From NCBI GenBank assembly GCA_002110485.1, contig MOWL01000088.1, positions 1,736,001 through 1,800,000 on the forward strand: a stretch of 64,000 nucleotides of DNA. The letters run 5' to 3'. The DNA comes from Emergomyces orientalis. Its lineage: Eukaryota; Ascomycota; Eurotiomycetes; Onygenales; Ajellomycetaceae. Below the pieces are notes generated by a model. It searched no databases and had not been told where the DNA came from. It worked only from the letters and a program-made list of their open reading frames with translations. The stretch's first letter is position 1. Each line of letters opens with the position of its first letter. The position numbers and the translations under genes were made by a program. This document shows, one piece after another, positions 37,667 to 47,856 of this stretch.

Positions 37667-38389
37667 ATGACCACACCATTAGCCATGGAGAGATTACTCC
37701 TCCAGGATGGGGTCCCTCGCTTGCACACAGCAACCCGTCCCCCGCAACTCAATCCAACCGTCACGGGTCCTCAGTCTCGTTGTGACCCCTGCAAGTCTAC
37801 CTCCGACGACGACCAAGCAGAAGCCGACTTCGAGATTATCGAAGTTAACCCCGACACCGATGACGCCGAGAACGACGAAATGTCAGACACCTCATCAATA
37901 TTTAGCGACATTGACGATATCGAGAGCCCCAACCCCTACCTTTTTTACGTCATACCTCTGATGGAGGAACCAGACGACGCAGAAGATGCGTTCCTCCTAG
38001 TCATCCCACATAGGGGTGATGGTCATAGCCGCCTCTCAACCCTTCTCGATGGGGATCAGGTTTATCCCTGGTCCCCTGCCAACCCCGATCCCTACGATTT
38101 TGCCAATCAGTATGACATGTATACTGAGCGCAGCGACAGTGCGCCGTCCAGTATGGTTAACTCCGCGATCATAGATCCGTATGATTTTGCTGCAAATCGG
38201 GAGGGTTCGGGTGAAACTATGATGTGGTCAATGTCAATGTCCAGCTCATCAGTCAACTCTTCGCGCATGAATTGTAGTGCATGGAGTGGGTCGGCGAGTA
38301 TCTACTTAAAGTATGCTGGGACGCATATCAATGATACGGCGGATGGCCATATGGAGCGTTTTCCAGATATTCTTGGTATGATTCAGTGA
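37667..38389 (+). CDS. Acidic hypothetical protein, 240 aa
   Basis: Single exon from the ATG at 37667 (AAG before it; the frame's earlier start at 37640 is TTG). The middle is strongly acidic: EADFEIIEVNPDTDDAEND, SSIFSDIDDIESPNPYLFYV, MEEPDDAEDAFLLVIP. The tetrad DPYDFA occurs twice (NPDPYDFANQYD and IIDPYDFAANRE), followed by a Ser/Met-rich segment. No signal peptide, no membrane segment and no known domain. The preceding CT-rich leader and clear codon-level GC rise over the flanks support a real gene. It may be lineage specific. Confidence 0.6.
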   Translation: MTTPLAMERLLLQDGVPRLHTATRPPQLNPTVTGPQSRCDPCKSTSDDDQAEADFEIIEVNPDTDDAENDEMSDTSSIFSDIDDIESPNPYLFYVIPLMEEPDDAEDAFLLVIPHRGDGHSRLSTLLDGDQVYPWSPANPDPYDFANQYDMYTERSDSAPSSMVNSAIIDPYDFAANREGSGETMMWSMSMSSSSVNSSRMNCSAWSGSASIYLKYAGTHINDTADGHMERFPDILGMIQ

Positions 38390-40059
38390 GTTGGGTGGAC
38401 TCAATCAGACAAAGGGGGTAGATAAGATTCAAAGCAGGCAGCATACATGCATTTACCCACGCGATGTAGGCTCCATTCTGCTCAAGTTTTATTCCGAAGA
38501 TCTTCGAATTCCTAACGTACCCTGCCCTTTCCGATACGATGCCCTTTCCTTCCTATCTGTCCCGCTATCCCCTTCTCCTACTGCTTGCACTTTTCGGCTG
38601 TTTCACTCTCGCGCTTCCTTTTCTTTTTCCAACTTTTCCCATATTCTGTAACGACGCACATGTACACGTACTGTACATATGTACACCGCGACACTGTCCA
38701 AAAACAAGGGTGGCTTTTTGTATGCTTTGCTTTATATGTTGGATACCTATGATGGTTTATTGGCTATTCAACGGGAAAATAATTAAGTATTTACCATCGG
38801 GGGATATGGGAGTTAGGTTCCTGGCGCGTCATATGATATCATCTATGGGTATTGGCCGTGTATAGCGACACACTTGGACTTTTTGCACGGCTTTGTTTTA
38901 CCTGTTTATCGATTTTTTATTTTTTATTTTTTATTTTTGTTATTTCGCTTCCTCTGTTGTTTCCATTTCCATTCCCAATATTATTCCCGTGTCGGGAACA
39001 GGAAAGGGTCGGGATGTCACGATGTAATGACCTTTGTTCTTCTGTATATATCCCCTTTTTCGGTTACTTTTAAACTATATTATTCTGAACAATCTTCTGT
39101 TTTATTCTGTGCTAACTTCAAACTTCAGTATTGAATTGATCTTACGCTCTTTTGTTAATGATATTCCATTACCAATTTCATTATAATAAATATTTCTTAC
39201 CGCTTTGTCCTTAATCCTTGCATCTAATCGTATCTGCCAAGTAAGAATATATGCGTGAAACCACGAGCTGTTAACAAAACCAGATCTACCAATCCACAGG
39301 CTCGGAGTAATAGCTGAGCTTCGGGTTCATTTCGGCTAGTTTATGTATCACTCCAACGAGAAATGAATGGCAACGATAAGGACTAAAAATCATGTTCCAT
39401 ATGGAGTTCAAAGCCCCTATAAATAGAGTGCGAGGCACAGAAGAAAGCGAAGAAATTTAGCCTTTGGCATCGAGTTTCCTTGTCCTTTTTCTTTTTGTTC
39501 AATGGCTCGTCAAGTTTTTATATCTCCAGCCAGCTAGAATTAGGGTTTTGGGCGAGATTGACTACAGTTTTACATATATCGGATTTTCGATACTTTCGAA
39601 TCAACTACGAGCCCCTGCATTCAGAGCGGATGGGCCACGTCAGGGTCGAAGCGGATGTGGGGAGTCTTATTTGCTTCATTGCTAACATTTTAATTAGCTA
39701 CGATCTCAGCCGTATCCTCCCATTTGGCTTTCAGCTCCAGTCTCAACGGGCTTATCTCAACGGTTTGCCTCGCTTGGGTTGAATGAAAAAGAGGAAGTTC
39801 TTGATAAGGAGACACTCCCCGCGAAGGTGCCTTCAACTAGCCGATCGAACGCCACTAACTCCTCAAAACGCCGGGCTGAGCGAAAATCCTCCCAGAGCTG
39901 TTTAATCTCCCTCATAAAAAGGCTCACTGCTCTCTAAAAAACAATCCAGTATATAGTGCTTTACATCTGTGTTTATGGCCTCAGTTCTTCATTCTAAATC
40001 ACAACCCTGAAGACTGGATTTAGAAACTGTCAAAACATCCCCCAAACAGCTCCGTCAAC
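38390..40059. other. T-rich spacer; no supported gene
   Basis: T-rich 3' flank of the 240-aa gene and promoter region of the secreted protein gene. Contains a perfect palindrome GTACATATGTAC at 38673-38684. Frames here are Phe/Leu/Ser-rich translations of T-rich DNA and are not believed. Confidence 0.6.
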
Positions 40060-40659
40060 ATGAAATCCATCCTCAGCTTTTCCGCCTTGCTCTCCATTGC
40101 CCTCTCCGCTTCTGCGGCACCACTTGAGCAAAGTATCCTCATCACACCCAATGACGGAGTCAAACTGACCGAAGAGAGCATGATCTTAAAACTCTCGGAT
40201 GCAGGTCTCTACCTATGCGACCATGCCGGTTTTGTGGGACATTGTGTACACTACGCAACTCCATTCGGACAGTGCAGTAAGCCTTTTGTTTATTACAAGA
40301 CAAGCCCAATGACAGCCTCTGATAATAAACCAAAACCCCGCTCAATATCACTAAAATACTTAACTATTACACATAGTTACAATTATCGATCAGTTCCCTC
40401 GCGGCAAGGGAGTCAAGTCGGCTGTCTCTGACCGGGGGAGCCTGTGCACCCTGTACTCGTAGGTTTTTTCTTTCTTTCCCCCTCCTTCGAATCCTGCAAT
40501 CGCTGTTGTTCACTGATAACTTCTTTTCCCTGCTCGTTTTGCGCTAGGCAACCGGAGTGCCATGGAGATGAGCTTCAGGTCCACCACCCCGGGTTTCCAG
40601 ATCTGCGCCATCAAGACTGGGGCGATCGGGCTCGTAGCTACAAGTGCGCACCGGAATGA
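40060..40659 (+). CDS. Small secreted six-cysteine protein, beta/gamma-crystallin-like
   Basis: Three exons (40060-40276, 40377-40458, 40548-40659) give 136 aa; phases 1 and 2 close cleanly. The signal peptide is clear (LSFSALLSIALSASAAP, cleavage around residue 19-20). The mature part has six cysteines in the pattern LYLC, GHC, GQC, SLC, PEC, YKC. Segment order (AGLYLCDHAGFVGHCVHY, FGQC, KGVKSAVSDRGSLCTLYS, PECHGDE, RARSYKC) matches a common group of Pezizomycotina secreted proteins thought to adopt a beta/gamma-crystallin Greek-key fold. It is presumably exported to the wall or medium; its role is unknown. Similar proteins are often listed as effector-like candidates, but nothing here shows an activity. 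Confidence 0.82.
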
Positions 40660-42009
40660 CCAGCGACTTGGAGTTGGTTCGAGTAGAGGAGGCTTAGGAT
40701 GATGGAACTCGGATCACAGTGTTGAAGAGAGGGTTGCTTCCTTTGGCATACTTAATGTTTTCATGAATAATGAAATTGAAGATTTTAGAAACTGGATTTC
40801 GGGTTAGAATGCAATGTTCTTCTGTCTCCATATTGTTCGATGACTCGGGTTTTAAAACAAGTATTCATTCATGTTATCAGCGAGCCTCGAGGTTTTGGAG
40901 AGACAAATTAACTTCTGCTTTTATCCAGCAATTTCTTTTGATGCATGGGAGAGAAAGAAAGGCTATATATATGACAGTACGTGTAGTTTTCTCCAGGGAT
41001 TTTTTGCCAGAGTAGCATTTGTTGCCTGTGAACCCTTTCTGAGGAAAGCTGAGTACTATCCAGCAATTAGACAGCCATCCACGAGATCATTCCAATGCTC
41101 GATAACTGGAATGTAAATATTTTGGCAAGGGTTTTTCTTATCTCTGTTTGCCTATCAAACTACTGTGGGGGCTGCTGGCTCTGGGCGCTGCTAGCGCCGC
41201 CTGTGCACCATTAGTCACTTTACTAAGCTTGGAGCTTGCTGAAGCTGGGTATTCTATTATCAAGAGCTGAAAATAAATACTACTACAGTGGGAGAGCAGT
41301 TAATAAATGGCACAAGGAATATCAATAATAAATAGTCATACGCGGAAGGATTACACAGAATTTCAGATGGAATAACGAGTACCTATACATCCGCTGAAGC
41401 CCACGTGTGTACGCGTTGAACAGCTGTCAACTGCTGCGTGGCCAAGTACCAGTATGCTGGGCTCCACCTCCGCGCAGACCAGGCCAAGTCATCATCAACC
41501 TGCTCACCCCACTCGCGTCCTGGATATTTTCTGCCAACAATTTTCTCATTCATCAGACTTCATCTGCCGCTTTGCTCTACATTTACAGTTTGTCTGGCTT
41601 TCTGTGGGTGTGGTTTTGTATCTCCATTCTTTTATTTGCACAGTCTTTTCCCTTCACTTTCACCGTTGCGCCGTGACCGTTTCACCTCCCTCGCAAGGCT
41701 CCCAACAATTGCTTCACCGCAACACCACCCCCAACGGCTATCAAACGCCACATCTACCTTACGCGGATCTGGGCCTAGACACGGCCTTTCAATGACTGAC
41801 AGAGCCCGGCATCGAGGGCTCCAGTCGGTCATCTCCACCGCTTGACAATTCCCACGCAAAGTTCTAATCAGGCGCGTCCAAAACCAAAGAGATCTTCCTC
41901 CTCCGAACTCTATGATCTCCCCATTGTAAATGACGATAGCCTTATTATACGGAGCACCCGGCCTGTTTAAAAGTATATCAACAGGGCCGCTGCTTCGCTT
42001 TCCGCCACC
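40660..42009. other. Intergenic region and CT-rich leader
   Basis: Spacer between two plus-strand genes. The stretch 41640-41830 is pyrimidine-rich and CA-rich, consistent with promoter and 5' leader of the 761-aa gene. Overlapping plus-strand frames at 41407-41845 are translations of this leader and have no motif. Confidence 0.55.
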
Positions 42010-44295
42010 ATGACGGATAAAACCCCTCCCGCTCCTGCGGGACGGAGATTCCTCCCCCAAGCCATCGAGGTTTCCTCTCGATCCTCAAACCCGTTTGCAT
42101 CCAAGTACAATCTTTCCAGGATATCAGCAAAAAATGACCGATTTCCCGAAGCTAAAGATCAAAAGACTATTGTCCCTAACCAGCCAGAACAACTCTCACC
42201 AAACGGCCAATCCGACTCTGTCTCCTCCCAACCTACATCACCCCGACATCTCCAGCAATCGCAGGGACCTCAAGAAAAGACGACGAGATCGGTCTTGCCA
42301 CAACCGATTGAAAATTCTACGACCAGTTCAAGGGATAAGAAACAACCGCTAGAGAATGTGAAGGATTCGGATAATGATTCTCCCAAAAGGAAATTTGTTC
42401 CTGAACCTATCGAGACCACATCGCGGTCATCTCGTAAGCCTGCTTCTGGGTATGCGGGTCGGATAGCCCCACAGTTGGTTGAAACTACGTCAGACCACCG
42501 TCGCCGAAAATTACAAGGAACTGATTCAGATATCCCTCCCGGTCATGCGACTGGCAATCACGAAACGAAATTTTCGTCTGGGGATCACATTCATCGCCAT
42601 TATAATCTCCCGATACGGCCAGGAGGATCATCGTCAGGATCAGATTCGTTCAAGAAATTCTCACCGCAGCTAATTGAAACTGCAACACGTTCAGTGCGCC
42701 AGAAATGCCTTGTACGAGGCACGGCAGAATATCCGCAGCATAGGCTATCATCTCCATCCTCAGCTTCCCAGCAGAAACTGTCTGCCCCCGAAAGTACGGA
42801 ATCCCGATTCTCATATGCTAACATACTACGTCGACTAGAAGATAAAGGGCGGTCATTCCAAGTCCCAGCTCTTCCAGCAATACCGTCAATTAGTAGTGAG
42901 GGCTCCGAGAAATCCCCAATTCCGTCGCCTCCTACCTCTCCTTCGACTCTCTCCAACAACAGCAGTAACAAACGATACCTGGAGGAGCGCCTATTGCGTG
43001 AGAGCTGTGATGACAGGTACTCCGGCTATTTACTGTCTCTGGCTTCCCGTTCGGCTCAAAGGCTGCTGAGGGATCAAGCCCTTGCTGCCTTTCCCAACGA
43101 ACAAATCCACCAGCCGGTTTCCCACTTCGCCATCGATCGAGAAGACGAGGACACTACTGATGACGACGACGACAGTATGGGTATATCACTCCGTGACATG
43201 AGAATGGACTTTTTGAAATTCCGGCGTGAATCAACCATTGACCTTAGCTGGGAGCTGGATGAGATGAGAAGGCACAAGGAGGAAAATGAAATGAGAGCCC
43301 GGCAAAAACAGTTTGAATCTGGCCAGTCGCGGTTCTCAGCTGCCGCAATTGCAGCCAGACAGGCGGCAGAAAATGAAGTCTTAAAAGCCCACCAAACCGC
43401 ACATCAGGCCGGCATGGACGGGTGGCAGAAGGGGATGGGCTTAAATCAGATGAGAGAGTCTGCGAGCCCGCCAATGCTTGGAAGAGATATCGTCTTCCCC
43501 CAAAGCTTGTCCCCCCAAGCCACCAGGTGCGACATCGATCATCCCCCCGAACCCCACCATCACGATGACTGCGCCGATCCCGTAAGATGCGAAGGACTCT
43601 GGAGCCCGAACCCCCATTATCGTGGCTGCGAGGATGGAGGCCTATGGATGGGGTTGTGTCGCCGATCTGATGAGCCAGAGCACTCACCCTCGTCCGTACC
43701 CAGGCCGGGAATTATCACACCCGCCGTGACCAACGAAAACGTTCCCTTCCAGAGCCTCAACGGCATCACTACAACCACAACAACCACAGCAACAACCACA
43801 ACCGCCACAGCAACAACCACCTTCCCACACACCCTCGACACCCCTTCCCAACTCCCCACAACCCCACCCCCCTCCAACCCCGATCTCGACAACGTCGACG
43901 AACTCCTCCTCCTGGAACAAGACATAAAACGCGAATTCAACGATGGCTTCGTCACTCAAATTTACAACTACCTCTCCCTCGGCTACCCTTGCCTAGCCCG
44001 CGACTACGACGAGGAACTCAGCAAGATCTCGCGCATACCTGTCGAGGAGCTGCGGAAAGATGACAACCGGGCTAACGCGAAGGGGTACGTGGGTGCACCA
44101 GAGGGCGTTGGTGTGGGTGAGAATGCGATGTTATCAGGCACGTGTGTGCGCTGGACGGCGCTGAGGTTGTATATTCATGAGTGGGCGAGGCAGCAGCCGA
44201 GGATGGCTAAAGCGGATCTGTTTCTGCGGCCTAATGATGGGTCTGGGATGGATGCGTGGGGGGCTAGGGCCCGGAGGGGCAGTTGGGCTATTTGA
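42010..44295 (+). CDS. 761-aa conserved hypothetical protein with five copies of a short motif
   Basis: Single exon with a strong start context (GCCACCATGA). The N-terminal third holds five copies of a short motif of the type F-x-P-Q-x-I-E-T-S/T-x-R-S: RRFLPQAIEVSSRSS (about 12-26), RSVLPQPIENSTTSS (93-107), RKFVPEPIETTSRSS (127-141), GRIAPQLVETTS (150-161), KKFSPQLIETATRSV (215-229). A charged helical segment (about 400-445, DEMRRHKEENEMRARQKQ) follows, then a polymorphic-looking Thr tract near 590-610. The C-terminal 140 residues look globular: DELLLLEQDIKREFNDGFVT, QIYNYLSLGYPCLARDYDEE, MLSGTCVRWTALRLYIHEWA. The repeat suggests multivalent docking to one partner; this is an inference. No enzymatic domain is recognised. 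Confidence 0.82.
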   Translation: MTDKTPPAPAGRRFLPQAIEVSSRSSNPFASKYNLSRISAKNDRFPEAKDQKTIVPNQPEQLSPNGQSDSVSSQPTSPRHLQQSQGPQEKTTRSVLPQPIENSTTSSRDKKQPLENVKDSDNDSPKRKFVPEPIETTSRSSRKPASGYAGRIAPQLVETTSDHRRRKLQGTDSDIPPGHATGNHETKFSSGDHIHRHYNLPIRPGGSSSGSDSFKKFSPQLIETATRSVRQKCLVRGTAEYPQHRLSSPSSASQQKLSAPESTESRFSYANILRRLEDKGRSFQVPALPAIPSISSEGSEKSPIPSPPTSPSTLSNNSSNKRYLEERLLRESCDDRYSGYLLSLASRSAQRLLRDQALAAFPNEQIHQPVSHFAIDREDEDTTDDDDDSMGISLRDMRMDFLKFRRESTIDLSWELDEMRRHKEENEMRARQKQFESGQSRFSAAAIAARQAAENEVLKAHQTAHQAGMDGWQKGMGLNQMRESASPPMLGRDIVFPQSLSPQATRCDIDHPPEPHHHDDCADPVRCEGLWSPNPHYRGCEDGGLWMGLCRRSDEPEHSPSSVPRPGIITPAVTNENVPFQSLNGITTTTTTTATTTTATATTTFPHTLDTPSQLPTTPPPSNPDLDNVDELLLLEQDIKREFNDGFVTQIYNYLSLGYPCLARDYDEELSKISRIPVEELRKDDNRANAKGYVGAPEGVGVGENAMLSGTCVRWTALRLYIHEWARQQPRMAKADLFLRPNDGSGMDAWGARARRGSWAI

Positions 44296-44302
44296 GCACT
44301 GT

Positions 44303-44351
44303 TATTATTGTGATTATTATTACTGCTGCTGGTATTATTATTATTATTATT
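44303..44351. repeat. TTA/TAT trinucleotide microsatellite
   Basis: Imperfect TTA repeats immediately after the stop codon of the 761-aa gene, probably in its 3' UTR. Confidence 0.75.
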
Positions 44352-44504
44352 CCCGATAATAATGATTTATGATGCTCAGGATGGGGGGGATTAGACCATT
44401 TTTCTTTTCCCTTTCATTTTGTTATTGTGTTTTTGTTAGCGGGTTGCGGTTTTTTGTCTTCTATGAATTCTTGGGGTTTTCTCCTTTTGTTTCGTTCTGG
44501 TTTC

Positions 44505-44531
44505 TTTTTTTTTTTTTTTTTTTTTTTTTTT
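44505..44531. repeat. T27 homopolymer
   Basis: Run of 27 thymines in noncoding DNA; its exact length is uncertain in any assembly. Confidence 0.75.
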
Positions 44532-45762
44532 CAATGCCAGGAAAATGGGGTTTGTGAGATGGGCTTCGGGGGAATATATACGGAAGCTTGTTCATCCTTA
44601 CTGTCTTTTTAAATCTATGATGTTTGGTGGCCTGCTGTTTTATTGCCTCCTTGTCAGTTTCCTCCTGCCCCTTTTTCGTTTCTCATAGAGTGAGAGGAAG
44701 GGATGCATTTTTCTTGGTGAGTTTCTTGTATTTATTTTTAATGGTTTTTATACTTCTTCTTTTTTTTCTTTTCTTTTATATAAACACAGATCTATATAAT
44801 TGTCAGTTTGATTCTTGTGGACATATATTTCGCTCAGTATTTCTCGTTTTGTCACTTCCTTTTTAATATATGTTCTCGAACGTTTTCCACGGGGCGCTAT
44901 CCACATATAGTTAGTTATGCTTCAAGTTGAGCGAGTGAGTTGAGGGTTAATTCTTTTTGTTCATATTTTATTTATTTCCTTTTTTCCACCTTTCCCCCAG
45001 TTCCAAGTTACGTGGAATTTAATTTAGTGGTTTTTGTCATTTTTCTTTGCGAGACTGCTTTTCGTGTTCATCTTGACCCTGAGAAGCTGGCGCATGTAAA
45101 TTTTCATATCCAACTGAATCCAACGTGAGAGAATAGAATTTGCTTAATCCTTCCTCAAAGAGATTTTCTGATAGAATTGATACAAAAATTTTTCTGCTCA
45201 TTATGGCCAATAATCAAATAATTAAAATATTCCTGTTGGGTAAGTAAAACAATTAAATTTGAGTGCATACATGCAAAAGAAGAAAAGGGAGGAATAATCC
45301 TCGGTCCACTTGATGTCCCCCATCGTACTAAATGTTATCCCTCACTTGGCAGAACTAGGCTGACGGACTAAAATTTGCGTAGATTCTGCTTCGTGGAGAG
45401 GATGGATTATGATAGGGTCTTAAATTAAACGTTAATTGAAGACCTGCATCGCGGAACTGTGTTGAAGATGTTAGCTATATTCAATTTACCAAAATAGATG
45501 GAGTCTTAGAACATGGTGATTCCCACCGTCTAGAGATTTCAAATCTGTAGCATATCCCACGACATACACTGTATAATCCACTTAAGAGCAGGATTTCTGG
45601 GGTGCTCTCTTTAGAACTTTATATCCAGCAAGAAAGCCATCAGACTCGTACCCCTGCCTTTTGATACCAGAGAAAGAAAAGGCAAAAAAAAAGTTAGCAT
45701 CCCATCATTTTCACGGGAGACTGGCAAATAGTTTTAAAGGAAGGGGAACAAGTTTGGCATTT

Positions 45763-46701
45763 TCACTTACCAGCGCCAATCATTATTGTCAGGCCTTTTG
45801 TCGGAGGCTTCCACACGGGCATGTATATCTCCATAATTTTTGCTTTCGGGATTACTGGCCTTTTCTGTGTCCACAAAAAATTATATGTCTCCCACAAATC
45901 GCCATTAACGTCATGCAACTGAGGATCCGGTGTCCCCAAAGGCTTGCATGGCGCTTTGGTTGCCCTGGCCTTTGGGATCAATGACCGTGAGGGCCCGCTC
46001 TTCCCCATGTTAGAATCCATCTCGCCTTCGACCGCCCAAGCCTTGCGCTCCAATTTTCCAAGGCCGTACCCATCAACACCTATTAAAAAATCTCTTTTGT
46101 GATCAGTAGCTTTGTTCAAAAGACGATGGATACATTCAGCCCAATGGCGTCGAAATACTGGATCTTTGACGACTGCCAGTTGCGTTAACCAGACGGGGTC
46201 GTTCGCATCTTCCAACTTGCCAAGATTACGTCTGACTCTCAACCCTAGAAATTTTATCAATGGGGACTTTTTGTGTGAGACGGCGCAAAATTTGAACCTC
46301 GAGTCACAAAACTGACAGCGAAAGCTCATCTCATAGATTGTTGGCTCTGGTCTGTACTTCCCCGCAAGCCATGGATCACTGAGAAATGTATGAGGACATA
46401 GAGGAACATTCATGTCCTGAAGAGCTTTCCGTACGTCTCCCTTGGATGGCATGGATTTAATGGTAATAAATATTGCTGCAAGTTGGGTTCCCGTAAGAAT
46501 GTAGTTCTGGCCAACGAGGGATAGAATCCATACGTGGGCTACTGGGTTATAGTAGAGTCCCGCTCGTTCAAGTGCGAGCTCCCATAAGTTATGTCGCATG
46601 TTGGCATGTATGGCTGCGGTTGAGAAGGCGCAACTTTGGGCCACCAGCCACTCGAAAATCGTCCAAACTTGTGGGCAGACTTGCAAATCTCGTCTGGACA
46701 T
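45763..46701 (-). CDS. Hypothetical protein of unknown family (gene ends uncertain)
   Basis: From the ATG at 46701 the frame runs 312 codons. The N-terminal half is globular with hydrophobic helices (QVWTIFEWLVAQSCAFSTAA, HVWILSLVGQNYILTG, LAAIFITIKSMPS). A cysteine cluster FRCQFCDSRFKFC lies near the middle, followed by basic LGLRVRRNLGKLE and PVFRRHWAECIHRLL. No domain is recognised. Both ends are doubtful. The frame extends upstream to a GTG at 46947 without an ATG, so a 5' exon may exist. The last codons read GCTGGTAAGTGA, which is also a good donor (GTAAGT) at 45770-45765; downstream there is a GCTAAC branch site and AG acceptors near 45655, but none I tried gives a persuasive tail. Confidence 0.6.
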   Translation of the reverse strand: MSRRDLQVCPQVWTIFEWLVAQSCAFSTAAIHANMRHNLWELALERAGLYYNPVAHVWILSLVGQNYILTGTQLAAIFITIKSMPSKGDVRKALQDMNVPLCPHTFLSDPWLAGKYRPEPTIYEMSFRCQFCDSRFKFCAVSHKKSPLIKFLGLRVRRNLGKLEDANDPVWLTQLAVVKDPVFRRHWAECIHRLLNKATDHKRDFLIGVDGYGLGKLERKAWAVEGEMDSNMGKSGPSRSLIPKARATKAPCKPLGTPDPQLHDVNGDLWETYNFLWTQKRPVIPKAKIMEIYMPVWKPPTKGLTIMIGAGK

Positions 46702-47856
46702 CGTACCCACTTGGAGGGGTAAATTCACGTCCGAACGTATCGGATGGAGCTTGGATTCCTGATGATCTTCACTTGGACATTTTGTACTTTGTGTATCGGA
46801 CCAGCTAGTGTTTTCGTAGGGCAGTTTGTCTTTCTCGCATTTTGACACGCTGTCATAGGAATCGCGAGGGCGCCGAAGTATCTTAGCCAAGGTAGGAAAT
46901 ACTCGAGAGAGTGTAGAATGATGTGAAGACCTATTACCTAGGTTCACTGTTCTCTTTGCTCTGGAAGAAGGGTGATTGAACTTTTAGCTGGTGAGGGTGT
47001 GAAAGACGCCATCCAAAGAAAACTAATGCTGGTAGATTACTCCGTAGGGGAAAGGTACTGTACATGTATGTACATACATACATGTACGGTCCAAGGTACG
47101 TCATAGTATTAGACCGTCAAGCGGCTGTGTTAACTTAGAGACCCTTAGGTAGTCTTAAAGGGCGTCTTTTTGGCCGAGATTTAACCTTTCGGCGCATCAC
47201 CAGCAACTTAATAAAGTGATTGGTCTAACACTATTTGAGGCCAACACTCCAGACTCAGTTCCAAATAAACATTTCTCGGTCAATCTTTGTACATGTACAG
47301 CACATAGCGGATCATATCTTTCCCTTCCATTCTAACCAGGGCCGTTGTCCAGGAGTTGAACCTTCCCAAAATAACCCTAATTTCTTGTTAGAACCTTAAC
47401 ATTGGGCATATATTCCGCGGAACTTATAATAGCGAAACCCAGGGCAAGGTAAAAGGGCTTTTGAGTACGCCACAGTCCAAAAGTTCCTGAGGAAGGATGG
47501 GACAATAGCCCTGGTGCGCGGTTGTCTTGCAAAGTAGTATAAAGAAAGAGAGCTGCTTAAAAAAAAGAGTCCGTTTCGGGCAGTTTTCTTGTCCTTCATT
47601 TTTCCGCAATCCATCCGAAACTGGGAAATTAGAAATCTAAAGAGTAAGTGTGAGGATCATAGGGATCAAAACCAAAACTAAAAAGGGGAAGGGGAGGGAA
47701 GTAATACCAAAAACTCCAAAACTCGAAATCAACAACAATGAAAGTCCCCCGCTTCCGTTTCATCAATTTCAATCCCAACCCAATCATACCAAACGATAAT
47801 CATATCAAATCATATTAAAATCATACCATCTCATCTATACCCAGGGAATCACGCTA
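46702..47856. other. Intergenic region with hairpin-forming inverted repeat
   Basis: Upstream DNA of the unknown gene (-) and 3' flank of the AMP deaminase gene (-). Includes the 12-bp stem inverted repeat at 47060-47087 and a GTACATGTAC palindrome at 47289-47298. An undetected 5' exon of the 45763-46701 gene may lie in 46702-47030. Confidence 0.5.
47060..47087. repeat. Perfect 12-bp inverted repeat with 4-nt loop
   Basis: Left arm GTACATGTATGT (47060-47071), loop ACAT, right arm ACATACATGTAC (47076-47087). The arms are exact reverse complements. It could form a hairpin or be a dimeric protein-binding site; no function is shown. Confidence 0.8.

Larger units (their letters stand above)
44296..45762. 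other. T-rich convergent spacer with TTA microsatellite and T27 tract
   Basis: 3' flank of the 761-aa gene (+) and the unknown gene (-). Holds a TTA-type microsatellite (44303-44351), a T27 homopolymer (44505-44531) and long T-rich stretches. Frames here are Phe-rich artefacts. Confidence 0.65.

Noticed and set aside
38539..39134. Hydrophobic plus-strand frames that look like membrane proteins
   Set aside because: They are translations of T-rich noncoding DNA (Phe/Leu/Ser/Tyr), overlapping in two frames.
43617..43959. Val/Gly-rich reverse frames
   Set aside because: Antisense to the Thr-rich tract of the 761-aa protein; low-complexity artefacts.
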